A DNA stretch of 64,000 nucleotides from Lepus europaeus. Its lineage: Eukaryota > Chordata > Mammalia > Lagomorpha > Leporidae. A program made the position numbers and the translations under genes. A model generated the notes under the pieces. It had not been told where the DNA came from. It made no database searches and saw only the letters and a program-made list of their open reading frames with translations. Location of the stretch: assembly GCF_033115175.1 (NCBI RefSeq), contig NC_084836.1, forward strand, positions 69,487,297-69,551,296. The letters are read 5' to 3'. Positions 28,437-42,601 of the stretch are shown here, in pieces (position 1 is the stretch's first letter; every line of letters starts with the position of its first letter).

Positions 28437-31400
28437 GACAGGCAGAGTGGTTAGTGAGAGAGAGACAGAGAGAAAGGTCTTCCTTTTTGCTGTTGGTTCA
28501 CCCTCCAATGGCCGCTGCGGCCGGTGCACCGCGCTGATCCGAAGCCAGGAGCCAGGTGCTTCTCCTGGTCTCCCATGCGGGTGCAGGACCCAAGCACTTG
28601 GGCCATCCTCCACTGCCTTCCCGGGCCATAGCAGAGAGCTGGCCTGGAAGAGGGGCAACCGGGATAGAATCCGGCGCCCCGACCGGGACTAGAACCCGGT
28701 GTGCCGGCGCCACAAGGCGGAGGATTAGCCTGTTAAGCCACGGCGCCGGCCGATATTTTAATTCTTAAAAATTATGTATTTATTTGAGAGTGAATGAACG
28801 CTCATCCATTGCCCTATTCCACAAATGCCTGCAATGGTTATAACTGGTTCCGGCTAAAGCCAGGAGCTGGGAATTCATTCAATCCAGACTTCTCATGTGG
28901 GTGATAGTATGCAGGAGCCCAAGGACTTGGGTCATCTGCTGCTGCTTTCCTGGACACATTAGCAGGGAGCTAGACTGGAAGTAGAACAGCCAAGTCTGGA
29001 ACACTTTCCCTAAGGAACTTTGTTAACTGCTGATTTTATTATGTGTCAAAGATACTTAGGACTTCTCTTCCATTCTGATTGGGTGCATGTTTAGTTTTCT
29101 TTGCTTTTAATATTTATCATATCCATTTTTAGGTTTATTTTAAATATGTGTATGATTTCAAAGTAAATTACCTAAAATATAGTATATGAAATATTCACAG
29201 TATATATGTGTGTATGTGAGTGCATCACCATCCTACTTAGCTGAAGAATTCTTTTACCCTACTTTCCTTTTGAACTTGAGTATTCCCTCCTTAATAGTAT
29301 TTACAGCAATTCCTCAGTTCTGTTTATATCCACACACTACTCATTTGTGCAAGTGTACCATGGTATATTCAAACACTGATTGGACTCTCAGGGGGCATGT
29401 ATATATTTGTAGTATATATAATATTTTAATATATGTAATGTACAAAATTGCTCAAGGTGTTTGACAGACCCCATCCCATAATTAATTTTGTGGTGGGAAC
29501 TAATGCCTACTTTCTTAGCAGTTTTCAAATGTATAATGCATTATTTTTAATTATAGATCTCCATAACTTATTCCTATTTTCTGACTGAAACTTTGTGATC
29601 CTTGACCAGCATCTTCCCATTCTCTTCCATTGCCTCCCATTCCCCAACCCTAGTCCTGGTAACCTCCATTCTACTCTCTCTATTGAGTACATATACATAC
29701 ATACAAGTGGGATCATGCAGTATTTGTCTGTGTTCTTGGGTTATTTCATGTAGCATGGTGTCCTCCAGGTTCATCCATATTGTTATAGATGATACTATTT
29801 CCTTCTCTTTTTAAGGATAAATCATCTTCCATTGTATGTATACTTCCATGTATGTATACATGTATGTATATGCATTTTTCTTTATCTGTTTGCCAATCAA
29901 TGGACATTTAGTTTGTTTCCATATCTCGACTATTGTGAATAATGCTGCAGTGAACATTCAGAGTAGTTTTCTCTTCAACATACTCATTTCATTTTTGGGT
30001 TTATAGCCAGTCGTGGGATTACTAGATTACATTATAGCTCTATTTTTAAACTCTTGGAGAACCTCCATACTGTTTTGAATAATGTCTATACTAACTTACC
30101 CACTAATAGTGTGAAAGGATTCCCATATTCTTTGAATACTTTTTTTTTGATAATTTTCTCATATATGTGGTGCTGTTATGTTGCTTTATGTAGCGTTTCT
30201 CTAATGGTTGGTAGCTGGGCATTTTTTCATATAGCTCATTTTAAATTATATATCTTACAAATAAAGATTATCTGTTTCATATGTTTTGGTCATTTCTATG
30301 ACTTTTTTTCTGTGAACTCTTTATTTCTCTGTAGGATTCTTGAGTCTTGTGTATGCTTTTATAATTTGAATATTAATATTTATACCCTTGACGTTGCTAT
30401 TAGTTTTACTATTTTGACTTTTGTGTGTTAACCCTTTTGTGTATATTCTGTACCTTGCAAGCGCTTTTTTTTTGACATTTAATCGTTAATTATTGTGTTC
30501 CTCTTGCTTCTAGGCAAGGATAAAAGCCATCAATACTTTTTTTGCAAAGAATGGTTATCGATTAATGGATGCTAGTATGTATAATCAGCCCATTCAAACT
30601 CAAGCACAATATGCCTCACCAGTCTTTATGCAGCCTGTATATAATCCTCACCAGCAGTACTCAGTCTACAGTATTGTGCCTCAGTCTTGGTCTCCAAATC
30701 CTGCACCTTACTTTGAAACACCACTGGTAAGTGAGATCTTTATGGAATAATATAAAATAAAATATTTTTAATTCAAGCAGAAGTTTTAAGAAACCAGATT
30801 GAGGAGTTGAGTTGTTTTTGTGTTGATTTCAATACTTTCTGACTTTTAAATAGAGATGGGTATCTGATTTTTCTTACCAAGCATACATATATGACTATAT
30901 GGTTCCTAAAGTTTAAAGGATTTAAAATGCTATTTAATGTGAAATTTTGTCAGAGAATGATGTTCATTAAATAAAGAACTAGCGATTTGTTGTTTGTGAA
31001 TCCAGTGGTACTTGAAGTAAATATTGTAAAGTAAATAGTTAACATTTTGAATCATTTTTGACTTGTAAAAGAAATTGGTAGTAGGTTAGTTCATTGAGGT
31101 TTCTTTTGACCCTTACACCAGATTTTGCCTTTGCCTTTACATTAATATTGTTTAAACATTAAAATTTTCTTCTAGGCTCCCTTTCCCAATGGTAGTTTTA
31201 TGAATGGCTTTAATTCACCAGGATCTTTTAAAACAAATGCTGCTGCTATGAATATGGGTCGACCATTCCAAAAAAATCGGTAAGATAAAAATCATAACTG
31301 GAATTTATTTTAAACAATTCCCAGTGGTTCTTGCTGCCAGTGTTTGCTATTGTATTAATAGCAATACTTACTGGCTGACTCAATAAAAAGATGGTTTGTA

Positions 31401-34400
31401 TTTTATAAAACCTGAATAATTTGATTTAGAATTCACATATACCCTTTGACGTCAGAGTTGAAGATAGATGTTAAAGGACTTGGGAATCAGATTTTTTTTT
31501 TTAACAATAGAATAGATTCTCTAATATAAAATCTGGTGTCTAAATGCTGTTTGGTTTATTAAGTGAGTATGTTTTGGAGAACAAGTTTTTCTTGGTTAAA
31601 AATGTTAACTGATTTTTGTAATGTTACAATATGTTCCTTGAAACTAAGGAATTGAAATGACTTCCATTAACTAGAGTATTCAACAAGCAGTTGCTAACAT
31701 ATATTGATTACTTAACATCTCAAGCTGTGCTCCTTAAGACTTAACATGTGCTAATTTTCATAGCCCTATGAGATAGGTACAGGTATATCTATTGTTTGTT
31801 TGCTCTTTAAAAAAAAAAAAAGATTTATTTATTTAAAAGGCAGAGTTACAGAGAGAGGGGGGAGACACATATTCTACCCGCTGATTCATTCCCCAAGTAG
31901 CCACAATGTCCTGGGCTGAGCCAGGACAAAAGCAGGAGCCCACAACTCCATCCAGGTCTCCCAGGTAGATGCAGGAGCCTAAGCACTTGAGCCATCTTTC
32001 TCGGCTTTCCCAGTTACAAAGCATGGAGTTGGATCAGAAGTGGAACAGCTGATCTCATATGGAATGCTGGCATCCCAGGAGGGAGCTTAACCCACCACAT
32101 CATAATGCTGGTTTATCTATAGCTAAAGGATATAGCTAGTTAACTGCTTGAGCCAAGAATTGAACCCAGGCAGTTTGACTAAAAAGCCAGCACTAAATGT
32201 TCAGAACAGATCATTAGGAATTGTGGAAACTATTTGTTATCATACAAGAGATAGAGAAATCTCTTATATTTGTGTTTATGCAGACATCAGCTAATGATAT
32301 ATGGTAATCTCTCGTCAGATCTCATTCTTGCAGTTGCTTTTTATTTTATTTTATTTTTTTTTTGGCACGTAGATCACATGGAATTGTTTTTCAGGATGAC
32401 CTCTGGAAAGTTAGTCATTTGTATAAGTATTTCCTAAAACGTTCTTTTTAAAAAAAAAAAATTATTTATCTATTTGAAAGAGTTACACAGAAAGAGGAGA
32501 GGCAGAGAGAGAGGGAGAGAGAGGTCTTCCATCCAATGGTTCACTCCCCAGTTGGCTGCAACAACTGGAGCTGCACCGATCTGAAACCAGGAGCCAGGAG
32601 CTTCTTCTGGGTTTCCTACATGGATGCAGGGACCCAAAGCCTTGGGCCATCTTCTACTGCTTTTTCAGGCCACAAGAGAGAGCTGGATCAGAAGTAGAGC
32701 AGCCAGGACTTGAACTGGTGCACATAGGGGCTACTAGCACTGCAGGCGACAGCTTTACCTGCTATACCACAGCACCAGGCCCCCCACCCCCCGCCTCCTT
32801 TTTTAAGATTTATTTATTTGAAAGGCAGCGCTTCAGAGAAAGAGGAAGGGAGAGATAGAGAGAAAGAGATCTTTTATCTGGTTCACTCCTCAAGTAGTCA
32901 CAATGGCTGGGACTTGGCCAGGCACTTATTCTGTGTCTCTCACATGGGTGCAGGGGCCCCGGGACTTGAGCCTTCTTCCTCTGCTTTCCCAGGCACATTA
33001 GCAGGGAGCTGGATCAGAAGTAGGAGCAGTTAGAACTCAAAACAGGTGCCCATATGGAATGCTGGCACTGCAGATGGAGGCTTAACCTTCTGTGCCACAA
33101 CGCTGGCCCTGTATATATGTATTTAAAAGGCAGAGGCTGGCACTGCAGCTCATGTGGCTAATCTTTCGCCTGCGGCACCAGTACCCCAGGTTCTAGTCCC
33201 GGTTGGGGCACCAGATTCTGTCTGGGCTGCTCCTCTTCCAGTCCAGCTCTCTGCTGTGGCCCAGGAAGGCAGTGGAGGATAGCCCAAGTGCTTGGGCCCT
33301 GCACCCACATGGAAGACCAGGAGGAAGTACTTGGCTCCTGGCTTAGATCGGTGCAGTGCGTTGTCCTTAGCAGCCATTTGGGGAATGAACTGACGGAGGG
33401 AAGACCTTTCTCTCTGTCTCTCTCTCTTACTGTCTAACTCTGCCTGTCAAAAAAAAAAAAAAGCAGAAAGGAAGAGAGAGAGGTGTCACAAGTGGTGGTT
33501 TAAGCTGTTGCACCACAGTGCTGGCCTCTGACAATTATTTTTTTAATTATTGCTTTATTAAATCGTAGTTTATGGTTTCTCTAATGAGAAGTTTCTCATG
33601 ATTAGAAATAGTAGCTTTTTAGAATATTTTTTAGAAGGGTGAATTCTTTTTAATATTTATTAATTTATTAGAATGGCAGAGTGACAGGGAGAGGAAGGAA
33701 GGTCTTCCATTCTGTGGTTCAGTCCCCAGGTAGCCACAACAGCTAAGGTTTGTCCTGGCCGAAGCCAGGAATCCAGATCTCCATGTAAGTCTCCCGCCTG
33801 GATAGAAGAGGTGCAAGTACTTGGGCCATCTTCTGCTGCATTCCCAGGTGCATTATCAGGGAACTGGATTTAGATTGGAAGTAGAGTAGCCAGGACTTGA
33901 ACCAATATGGTGTGCTGGCCTGATGAGCCTCTGCTTAAACCAGCTGCAACATAGTCACAGCTCTGGGGTGGGGATTTCCTTTTCAACACTTGGGAAGGAC
34001 AGACATCTCTGTTATATACTAAAAGCAATTTTTAGAAGTAATGATGCATATGAATGATTCTCTTAAAAATACATTAGATGAATTCATGGTTTTTCCTTTA
34101 TTAGCACTTTTGTCTGCTCTATCTTGCTGAAAGAGGTAAAGTACAGTAAGAAATCCAGAAGTGACAGGTCATCTCTGCATATAAAAAGGTGTCCCTATAG
34201 TATCAGGGAGACAGGGTAGGTTTACTGTAATTTTACACATTATTCAAAACCACACAAGTACAGTTCTTTTTCTTATATTTGAACAATAGTGGTGGTGGTT
34301 AAGTTTTCTTTATATAGAAATAATACATAAATATACTAATGCTGACCTTACAGATAAAGCTGAAGAGCTTTTTTTTTTTTTTTTTTTTTTTAAAGATTTA

Positions 34401-37400
34401 TTTATTTATTTGAAAGGCAGAGTTACAGAGAGGCAGAGGCAGAGGCAGAAAGAGGTCTTCCATCTGCTGGCTCACTCCCCCAATTGGCCACAACAGCCGA
34501 AGCTGTGCCAATCCGAAGCCAGGAGCCAAGGCTTCTTTTGGGTCTCCCATGTGGGTGCAGGGGCCCAAGGACTTGGGCCATCTTCTACTGCTTTCCCAGG
34601 CCATAGCAGAGAGCTGGATGGGAAGTGGAGCAGCTGGGACTCAAACTGATGCCCATATGGGATGCCGGCACTGAGGGCGGTGGCTTTACCCATTACGCCA
34701 CAGCACCGTCCCCTAAAAAGCTTTTGACCACTGACCTAAATCTTTGCATCTAAGTGACCACTACCAGAACTTTATCTTTTTCCTTCTCTCTCTCTCTTTT
34801 TTTTTTTCCCTAAACATTGTTATTCAAAAGAGCCCTTTTGGATTGTCTGTATTAGCCCTGAGACAGCCCGATGATGATCAGTAGTCCTACTAAGAGAGAA
34901 TAGGACTAACATTCAGAAGTCCAGGCGTTTTTCTACCTTTCATACTTGATCTTTCTCCTCCTTTCTGTCTTCTATCATTCAGTTCTCCCTTCATTCTGTT
35001 TTTCTTTTGCCTGGATTGAGACTGTAAGTCCCTCTCAGTGAAGGGTAAGATTATGAGATCTGAGGGCTGTTTAAACCTGATGTCTTTTTTTTTTTTTTTT
35101 TTTTGACAGGCAGAGTGGACAGTGAGAGAGAGACAGAGAGAAAGGTCTTCCTTTTGCCGTTGGTTCACCCTCCAATGGCCGCCGCGGTAGCGCGCTGCGG
35201 CCGGCGCACCGCGCTGTTCCGATGGCAGGAGCCAGGTGCTTCTCCTGGTCTCCCATGGGGTGCAGGACCCAAGGACTTGGGCCATCCTCCACTGCACTCC
35301 CTGGCCACAGCAGAGAGCTGGCCTGGAAGAGGGGCAACCGGGACAGGATCGGTGCCCCGACCGGGACTAGAACCTGGTGTGCCGGCGCCGCAAGGCGGAG
35401 GATTAGCCTGTTGAGCCACGGCGCCGGCCTTAAACCTGATGTCTTGTGCATTGGGTATAATCAATGCATTCTGAATATTCAGTGAATGATGGTTTCTAGG
35501 TGCTGTAAATATTTTTGAGATTAGTTTCTGTTAGATCATAGTATAATTTTCATTACTAGTTAAAATTTATTTTGTAACATAAATTGAAACAATTTTCATT
35601 ACTAGTTAAAAGTTACTTTGTAACATAAAGTAATTATTTGAAAAAATGCCTTTGCATATAGCCTGATTTTTTTTAAGATTTATTTTATTTACTTGAAAGG
35701 CAGAGTTAAAAAGAAGAAGATTCAGAAAGAGAGATCTTCTTCCACTGGTCTCCTCTTCAGACTGCCAGGGCTGGGCCAGGCTGGAGCCAGGAGCCAGGAA
35801 CTTCCTAAGGGTCTGCCATATTTGTACAGGGACCCAAAGACTTGGACCATCCTCCACTGCCTTCCGGGCATACCAGCAGGGTGCTGGATTGGAAGTGGAG
35901 CAGCCTGGACTTGAACCAGTGCCCAAATGGGATACCAACACTGTAGGTGGTGGCTTAACCCACTATGCCACAACACTGGCCCCCAAGCCTGGTGTTTTGT
36001 TTTTGTTTGTTTGTTTGTTTGTTTTTTGTTTTTTTTTTTGTTTGTTTTTTTTTTTTGTTTGTTTGTTTTTTTAAATTTCTGACAGGCAGAGTGGACAGTG
36101 AGAGAGAGACAGAGAGAAAGGTCTTCCTTTTGCCGTTGGTTCACCCTCCAATGGCCGCCGCGGTAGGCGCACTGCGGCCGTCGCACCGCGCTGATCCGAT
36201 GGCAGGAGCCAGGTGCTTCTCCTGGTCTCCCATGGGGTGCAGGACCCAAGGACTTGGGCCATCCTCCACTGCACTCCCGGGCCACAGCAGAGAGCTGGCC
36301 TGGAAGAGGGGCAACAGGGACAGGATCGGTGCCCCGACCGGGACTAGAAGCTGGTGTGCCGGCGCCGCAAGGCGGAGGATTAGCCTAGTGAGCCGCAGCG
36401 CCGGCTTCTTTTTCTTTTTTTAAGATTTACTTGTTTATTCATTTATTCATTCATTTGAAAGGCAGAGTGAGAGACCTTTGATCTGCTGGTTGACTCCCCA
36501 AATTGCCTCAGTGGCTGAGGCTGGGCCAGGTCAAAGCCAGGAACTGCATCATCTGCCTTTTCCCACTGCTTTCAGTGGTGCGTTAGTAGTGAGCTGGATC
36601 AGAAGCAGAGCAACTGGGACTGCAACTGGTGCTGCAGCATGGGATGTCCAAATTACCAGTGCTGGCTTACCCACTGCACCCAAACACTGGCTTCTGATTT
36701 TTATCTTTTTTGAGTTTTAGTAGACCTTGTTGGGTATACTATCTAATAAGAGAGCAGGACAGCTGGAGATGCCATAGGAATTAATATTTAATTCTTGGGC
36801 TTATTATTGGTTTTAAATCCCTGTTATTAACATTTTAAATTTTTAACTGAAAATCTAATGTAAAAAAACGGGCTGTGTAAACTGTAAGCCATGAGCCAGC
36901 CAAGTCTCATGCACCCTCGTTCCTAGACTGTAGAGCCAAGCCCTGCAGCTGCGTGGGCTGACCTGAGATGTTTTCAGTGCTAGCTGAACTACAGGCTCCC
37001 TCCACTACCCTACCCTCACCTCATCTGTGTACAGATTTTTAGGGAAGTGCTTACTTTGACCCATCATCCATGATAAAAGCCATTTTTACAAGAGGAAGGT
37101 TTGTATGTCTCTAGTTTTGTTTTTAAACAGTTTTGTCTATTTTCCTCCTATGAAAATGGAATATATACTACAGGTTGTTGTGTATCTACTTGTAATATAT
37201 GTATATTTGTACTTTATACATAAAAATGAATATTATGTCCACATCTCACCCCAACCAGTTATCATTCCCATGGGGAATAGTTTTGTCTTTGCTGAAAATG
37301 TGTGACATAGGTTCATTAATAAGTTTAAAGCCTGGCTGATTTAGACATATGAAGACTATACCTGGTTTTTGAAACATCAGCTACAATCATAATTATAGTC

Positions 37401-40400
37401 TGAATATTGAAGTAGAAGCAGCTTTATCTCAAAGAACTTTGATTTTTTCCCCCAGATCTCCTAAAAATTAACGTTTATTTAATGTTTAATTCTTCCTTAA
37501 TGGGAGTTACAATTTACAATGTCACACTCTTGTGTTCAACTTAATTTTTTTAAAAAAATATTTATTTTATTTATTTGAAAGTGTTACAGAGAGAGGTAAA
37601 GACAGAGAGAGAGAAGTCTTCCATCCACTGATTCACTCCCCAGATGGCCGCAACAGCTGGAGCTGTGCCAATCAGGCGCCAGGAGCTTTTTCCCGGTCTC
37701 CCACGTGGGTGCAGGTACCCAAGGACATGGGCCATCTATCCCAGGCCACAGCAGAGAGCTGGATTGGAAGTGGAGCAGCCAGGACTAGAACTGGCGCTCA
37801 TATGGTATGCCGGTGCTTCAGGCAATGGCTTTAACCTGCTGTGCCACAGCGCTGGCCCCGTTCAACATAATTTTTAGAAAGTCACAGTATAGTAGAAGCC
37901 AGGTTTTATCAAGTAAAGTGTTTTCTTTGTTTGTTTTTTATTGATTAACCTTTTCATGTTTCTTATAGTGTGAAGCCTCATTTTAGGTCATCTAGTGGTT
38001 CAGAACACTCAACAGATGGCTCTGTGTCATTGGGGGATGGACCATTGAACAGGTCTAGTTCAAGGAACTTTACAACTGAACGGCCTACCCCTGTAGTAAC
38101 AGGGCACCAGGAGCAAACTTTCCTTCCAAAGGAGGCTCCCACTTTGCAGGTGGAACAGAATGGGGACTTTGGTAGAGGCAGGTAAGGAAATATGGGTATA
38201 TGAAACTGCTTTTTCTTTTTTTTATAAAGCTCATTTTATTTGAACAAAAGAGAGAGATATTCTTGTCCACTGGTTTGCTCCTCAGATGTTTGCAACAGTC
38301 AGGCCTGGACTAGGCCAAAGCTGGGAACCATGACCTCAGTTCAATTCTCCCACATGGGAAGCAGGGACCCAGTCACTTGACCCATCACTGCTACCTCAGG
38401 GTACACATTACCAGGAATCAGGAAGGGACCTGGGACTCAAACCCATCTGGTTTGTGTCCTTAATTTTTTCTGTTTTTCTAAATGAAGGACTGGGATTATA
38501 TATTGCTTATATTACATAAACTAAAGCCTAATATGCTTTAGTCTGGAGAGACCACTACTTATAAAGTGGGACCAGCTTATCTTGGTGATGGTGGTGTATG
38601 TGAAGTAGATTAGCTCAGGATCCCTTCAGAAGGATGTATTTTACCTTTAATAATAATGGAAATTAGCCTCATATTTAGAAAAAAATAGATGCTTAAAATA
38701 GAAATCTATCCATTTTTGGTAGAATGTGTATATTTGAAGAAAACTATAAGTTGTCCTACCCCTGTCTCTCTTGTCATTAAAAGGAGAACACTTTTCAGAG
38801 GTCGGAGACGACGAGAAGAAGACAGGATCCCAGTAAGTGTTTATAACCTTTAATCATACTATTCAGAATTTTTTTCTTCTATGGTTTATTGTAGCATTGG
38901 CTTGTGATCTGTCTTTCGTTTCTGGGTTTTCATCAGTGATATGTAGAACCTGAACTTACTGCCAAATTGGCACCAGTACTACGTGCACAACCACCCTCAA
39001 TCACGCACATTGTTAGGAGTTTAATATGTGTTGCTAACATTTATAATCATTATTTGAATACCTAATATATTCATATGGTTTATAAATAAAAATAGGACTT
39101 TAATATGTTGATAAACATTTAAAGTTTCAGGCTTTTGCTAATAATATAAACCAGCCAGTGCTAATATAAACAACGCAGGGATAACCTGATGCAACCATTT
39201 CCTATATTTGCAAGTATATCTAGAAGAGAATCCCTAGAAGCGCAATTCTAGGTCATGCTTCAATAGTTGTTGCCAAATAGTGTTCACTAGGGTTTGTGGC
39301 AAGTTGCACTACAACAGATAATGAGCAAAGGCAGAATGAGAGAGAGAGAGACAGAAATAGAGAAGTCTTTCATCTACTGGTTCATTCCCCAGATGGCTGC
39401 AATAGCCAGGGCTGGATCAGGCCAAAGCTAAGAACTCAGAACCCCATCTGGGTCTCCCACATAGTGGCAGGTGTCAAATTACTAGGGCCACCTTTCACTG
39501 CTTTCCAAGGTCTATTAGCAGGGACCTGAATCTGAAGTTATGGGATGCCAGTGTTACAGGTGGTAGCTTACCACACTGCACCACAACACTGGCCCCTAAA
39601 TTAAACCTTTTAAAATAGTGTTTTCATTTAAACTTTCTATATTATGGGCAGCCATGAAACTTTAGGCAACAGCTGTTTTTTGTGTGTTGTTGTATATATG
39701 CACATGAATGTTGGCATGAACCTCAACAACTATGGGAAAGAGAGGTTTGGTTTGGGATCTGATTACTGTGTTGAAAGGGCCAGAATTGGCCGGCGCCGTG
39801 GCTCAATAGGCTAATCCTCTGCCTGCGGCGCCTGCACACCGGGTTCTAGTCTCGGTTGGGTTGCTGGTTCTGCCCCAGTTGCTCCTCTTCCAGTCCAGCC
39901 CTCTGCTATGGCCCGGGAGTGCAGTGGAGGATGGCCCAGGTCCTTGGGCCCTGTACCTGCATGGAAGACCAGGAGAAGCACCTGGCTCCTGGCTTCAGAT
40001 CAGCGCGGTGCGCCAGCCACAGCGCGCCAGCCGTGGCGACCATTGGAGGGTGAACCAGCGGCAAAAAGGAAGACCTTTCTGTCTGTCTCTCTCTCTCACT
40101 GTCCACTCTGCCTGTCAAAAAATTAAAAAAAAAAAAAAAAAAAGAAAGAAAGAAAGAAAGGACCAGAATTGAGGACTAGCAATTAGGGTGGAGGAAATGG
40201 AACTAGGCATGTCTTCCAATAGGAAGGGTGGGGAGAAAAGTCCTGTGCAGGAGGGAGATCTTACCCAAATACTAAAATTTGTAAGCTTACACACAGGAAA
40301 TTGAAGTGATAAGAATAAATGAAGGGCCTGGCGCTATGGCGTAGTAGGTTAAACCTCCACCTGTAGTGCCAGCATCCCATAGGGGCACCAGTTCAAGTCG

Positions 40401-42552
40401 CAGCTATGCTACACTTCTGATCTGGCTTCCTGCTAATGGCCTGGGGAAAGCAGTGGAAGATGGCCCAAGTACTTGGACCCCTGCTCCCAAGTGGGAGATC
40501 CCGAAGAAGCTCCTGGCTCCCGGCTTCAGATTGGCCCAGCTCTAGCCGTTCTTGCAGCCATCTGGGGAGTGAGTGAACCAGCAGATGAAAGACCTCTCTG
40601 TCTCTCCCTCTCTCTGTTTGTAACTCTGCCTCTCAAATAAGTAATCTTTTTAAAAAAAAAAAAAAAAAAGTGAGGTACTGCATTGTATGTTATTTGAAAA
40701 GCAATAAAAGAGGTTCATATATGGAAAATTAAAGAACATAGTAGCTTTAGGCTGAAGAAGAGTATCCAGTATGTTGCTTGAAGAAATATGAATGGACAGA
40801 GCTAATATGCAAGTGAATGTTTGGGTTAAGATAAAGCTTGAGCTGAAATTATTTTAAGTGTATAATTGAATGATTTGTTCTGTAAATAAGCAGAATTGTA
40901 CAGCCACAACTACCAAAAAGTGAAAAGGATTATCTTAAAAGTTGTTTTAGCATAGTTGATAGTTGAGGCCATGGCTAACGAGTAACCCTAGGAGTATTTA
41001 GAAAATGAAGAGAATAAAATTGAATTAGAATATAGAAACCATTGAAATTTAAGAAGTGGGAAAGGGAGGGAAGTGTTCATGATTGTCAGATCTGAGAAGA
41101 ACCAAGAGAACAAAGGCTAAGAGAAGAATGAACTCCACAAGAAAGAGGGTTAACATACCAAATAATACAGTGAGATCAGGAAAAACAGAGGCTGCCAGTA
41201 TTTATGTTGTGGAAGATATTAGTGACTTGCCTCAACAATATTACTGAAATGCTAAATTCGGAGGAAGAACTACAATGAATGAGAGGCTTGTCAACGACGC
41301 ATGGAGTGATAGGTAACGGGGAAAGATGAGATTTTCAAATATGTTATAGAAGGGAAGAATATTGTTCCCTCTTGTGACTAGATGGAGGAATAAAGATGAA
41401 GACAAATTTAGGTAAGGGGGTGTTTGTTTTTCAGCATTTTGTGGATGAGGTACATCAAATTTAGAGAGAAAGAATAGTGGAGAGTCATTGGCAGGTCTAA
41501 GGAATATGGCAGAGTTTGCAAAGATGAGGAAGCAGACTAAAGAGAAGTAGGATTGGTTTGAAAAAAATGACAGCTCAACTGAAGAAGCCAAGAATCTACA
41601 TGGAGACTGTGCTTTAGGGTAGAGGTTGGTTTTGTTTTTCTTTCCTTCCATCTTGCATCTTCTATGATGCAGGATTACAGAATAAGATAGACATATTGAT
41701 TTGCTTTATGGTTTGTGTCTTTTAGAGACCCCATTCCTCCAGCACTGAAGCAAAGCCTCCCACACCAAAATTTGACTTACTAGCCTCAAATTTCCCTCCT
41801 TTACCTGGAAGTTCATCAAGAATGTCAGGTGAACTTGTTTTGGAGAATAGGATGTCTGATGTCGTTAAAGGTGTCTACAAAGAAAAGGTAAACACTGAAA
41901 TATATAGTTTGCTTCTCTGTTAAGCTTATCAGACCATATTTAGGCATTGTTTTGTTTGTATTTAGTCCATATATCTATCATTGCTTTTACTCTTGGGGTT
42001 TTTAGTATACTTTGAATTTCTTTTAAATTTTTTTATAAAGCAATTTTTTATAAAGACAATAAAATGTCTTGACTTTTGCGTGTCTTTGTTTCAGTCAGCA
42101 GAGCTTGATAGAACTGATTAATACAAACTAACAAAAGGTATCATTTCCACCTAAGTGCTTAAAATTAACCATTGATATAAATAAACTCTAGGGGCTGGCA
42201 CTATGGCGTAGTGGGTAAAGCCGCTGACTGCAGTGCCAACATCCCACATGGCCGCCAGTTCAAGTCCCTGCTGCTCCACTTCCGATTCAGCTCTCTGCTA
42301 TGGCCTGGGAAAGCAGTAGAAGATGTCCCAAGTCCTTGGGCCCCTGGACCCACATAGGAGATCTGAAAGAAGCTCCTTGCTCCTGGCTTCAAATTGGCAT
42401 AGCTTCAGCCGTTGTGGCCATTTGGGGAGTGAACCAGTAGATGGAGGATCTCTCTCTGTTTCTCCTCTCTCTATGTAATTCTTTCAAATAAATATTTTCA
42501 AAAATAAGTAAATAAACTCTAACTTAGTGAATTCAGTCTTTCAAGTAATGGA

Positions 42553-42601
<49 letters not shown>

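Noticed and set aside
35722..36285. Open frame of 187 codons on the minus strand
   Set aside because: It runs across the two antisense CSINEs at 35667 and 35996; similar peptides recur in almost every CSINE. It is SINE sequence, not a gene.
41241..41651. Antisense open frame of 136 codons in LARP4 intron 12
   Set aside because: Composition follows a purine-rich intron; no recognised domain.
42553..42599. CRISPR-like or structured repeat array
   Set aside because: A simple dinucleotide microsatellite with no spacers.
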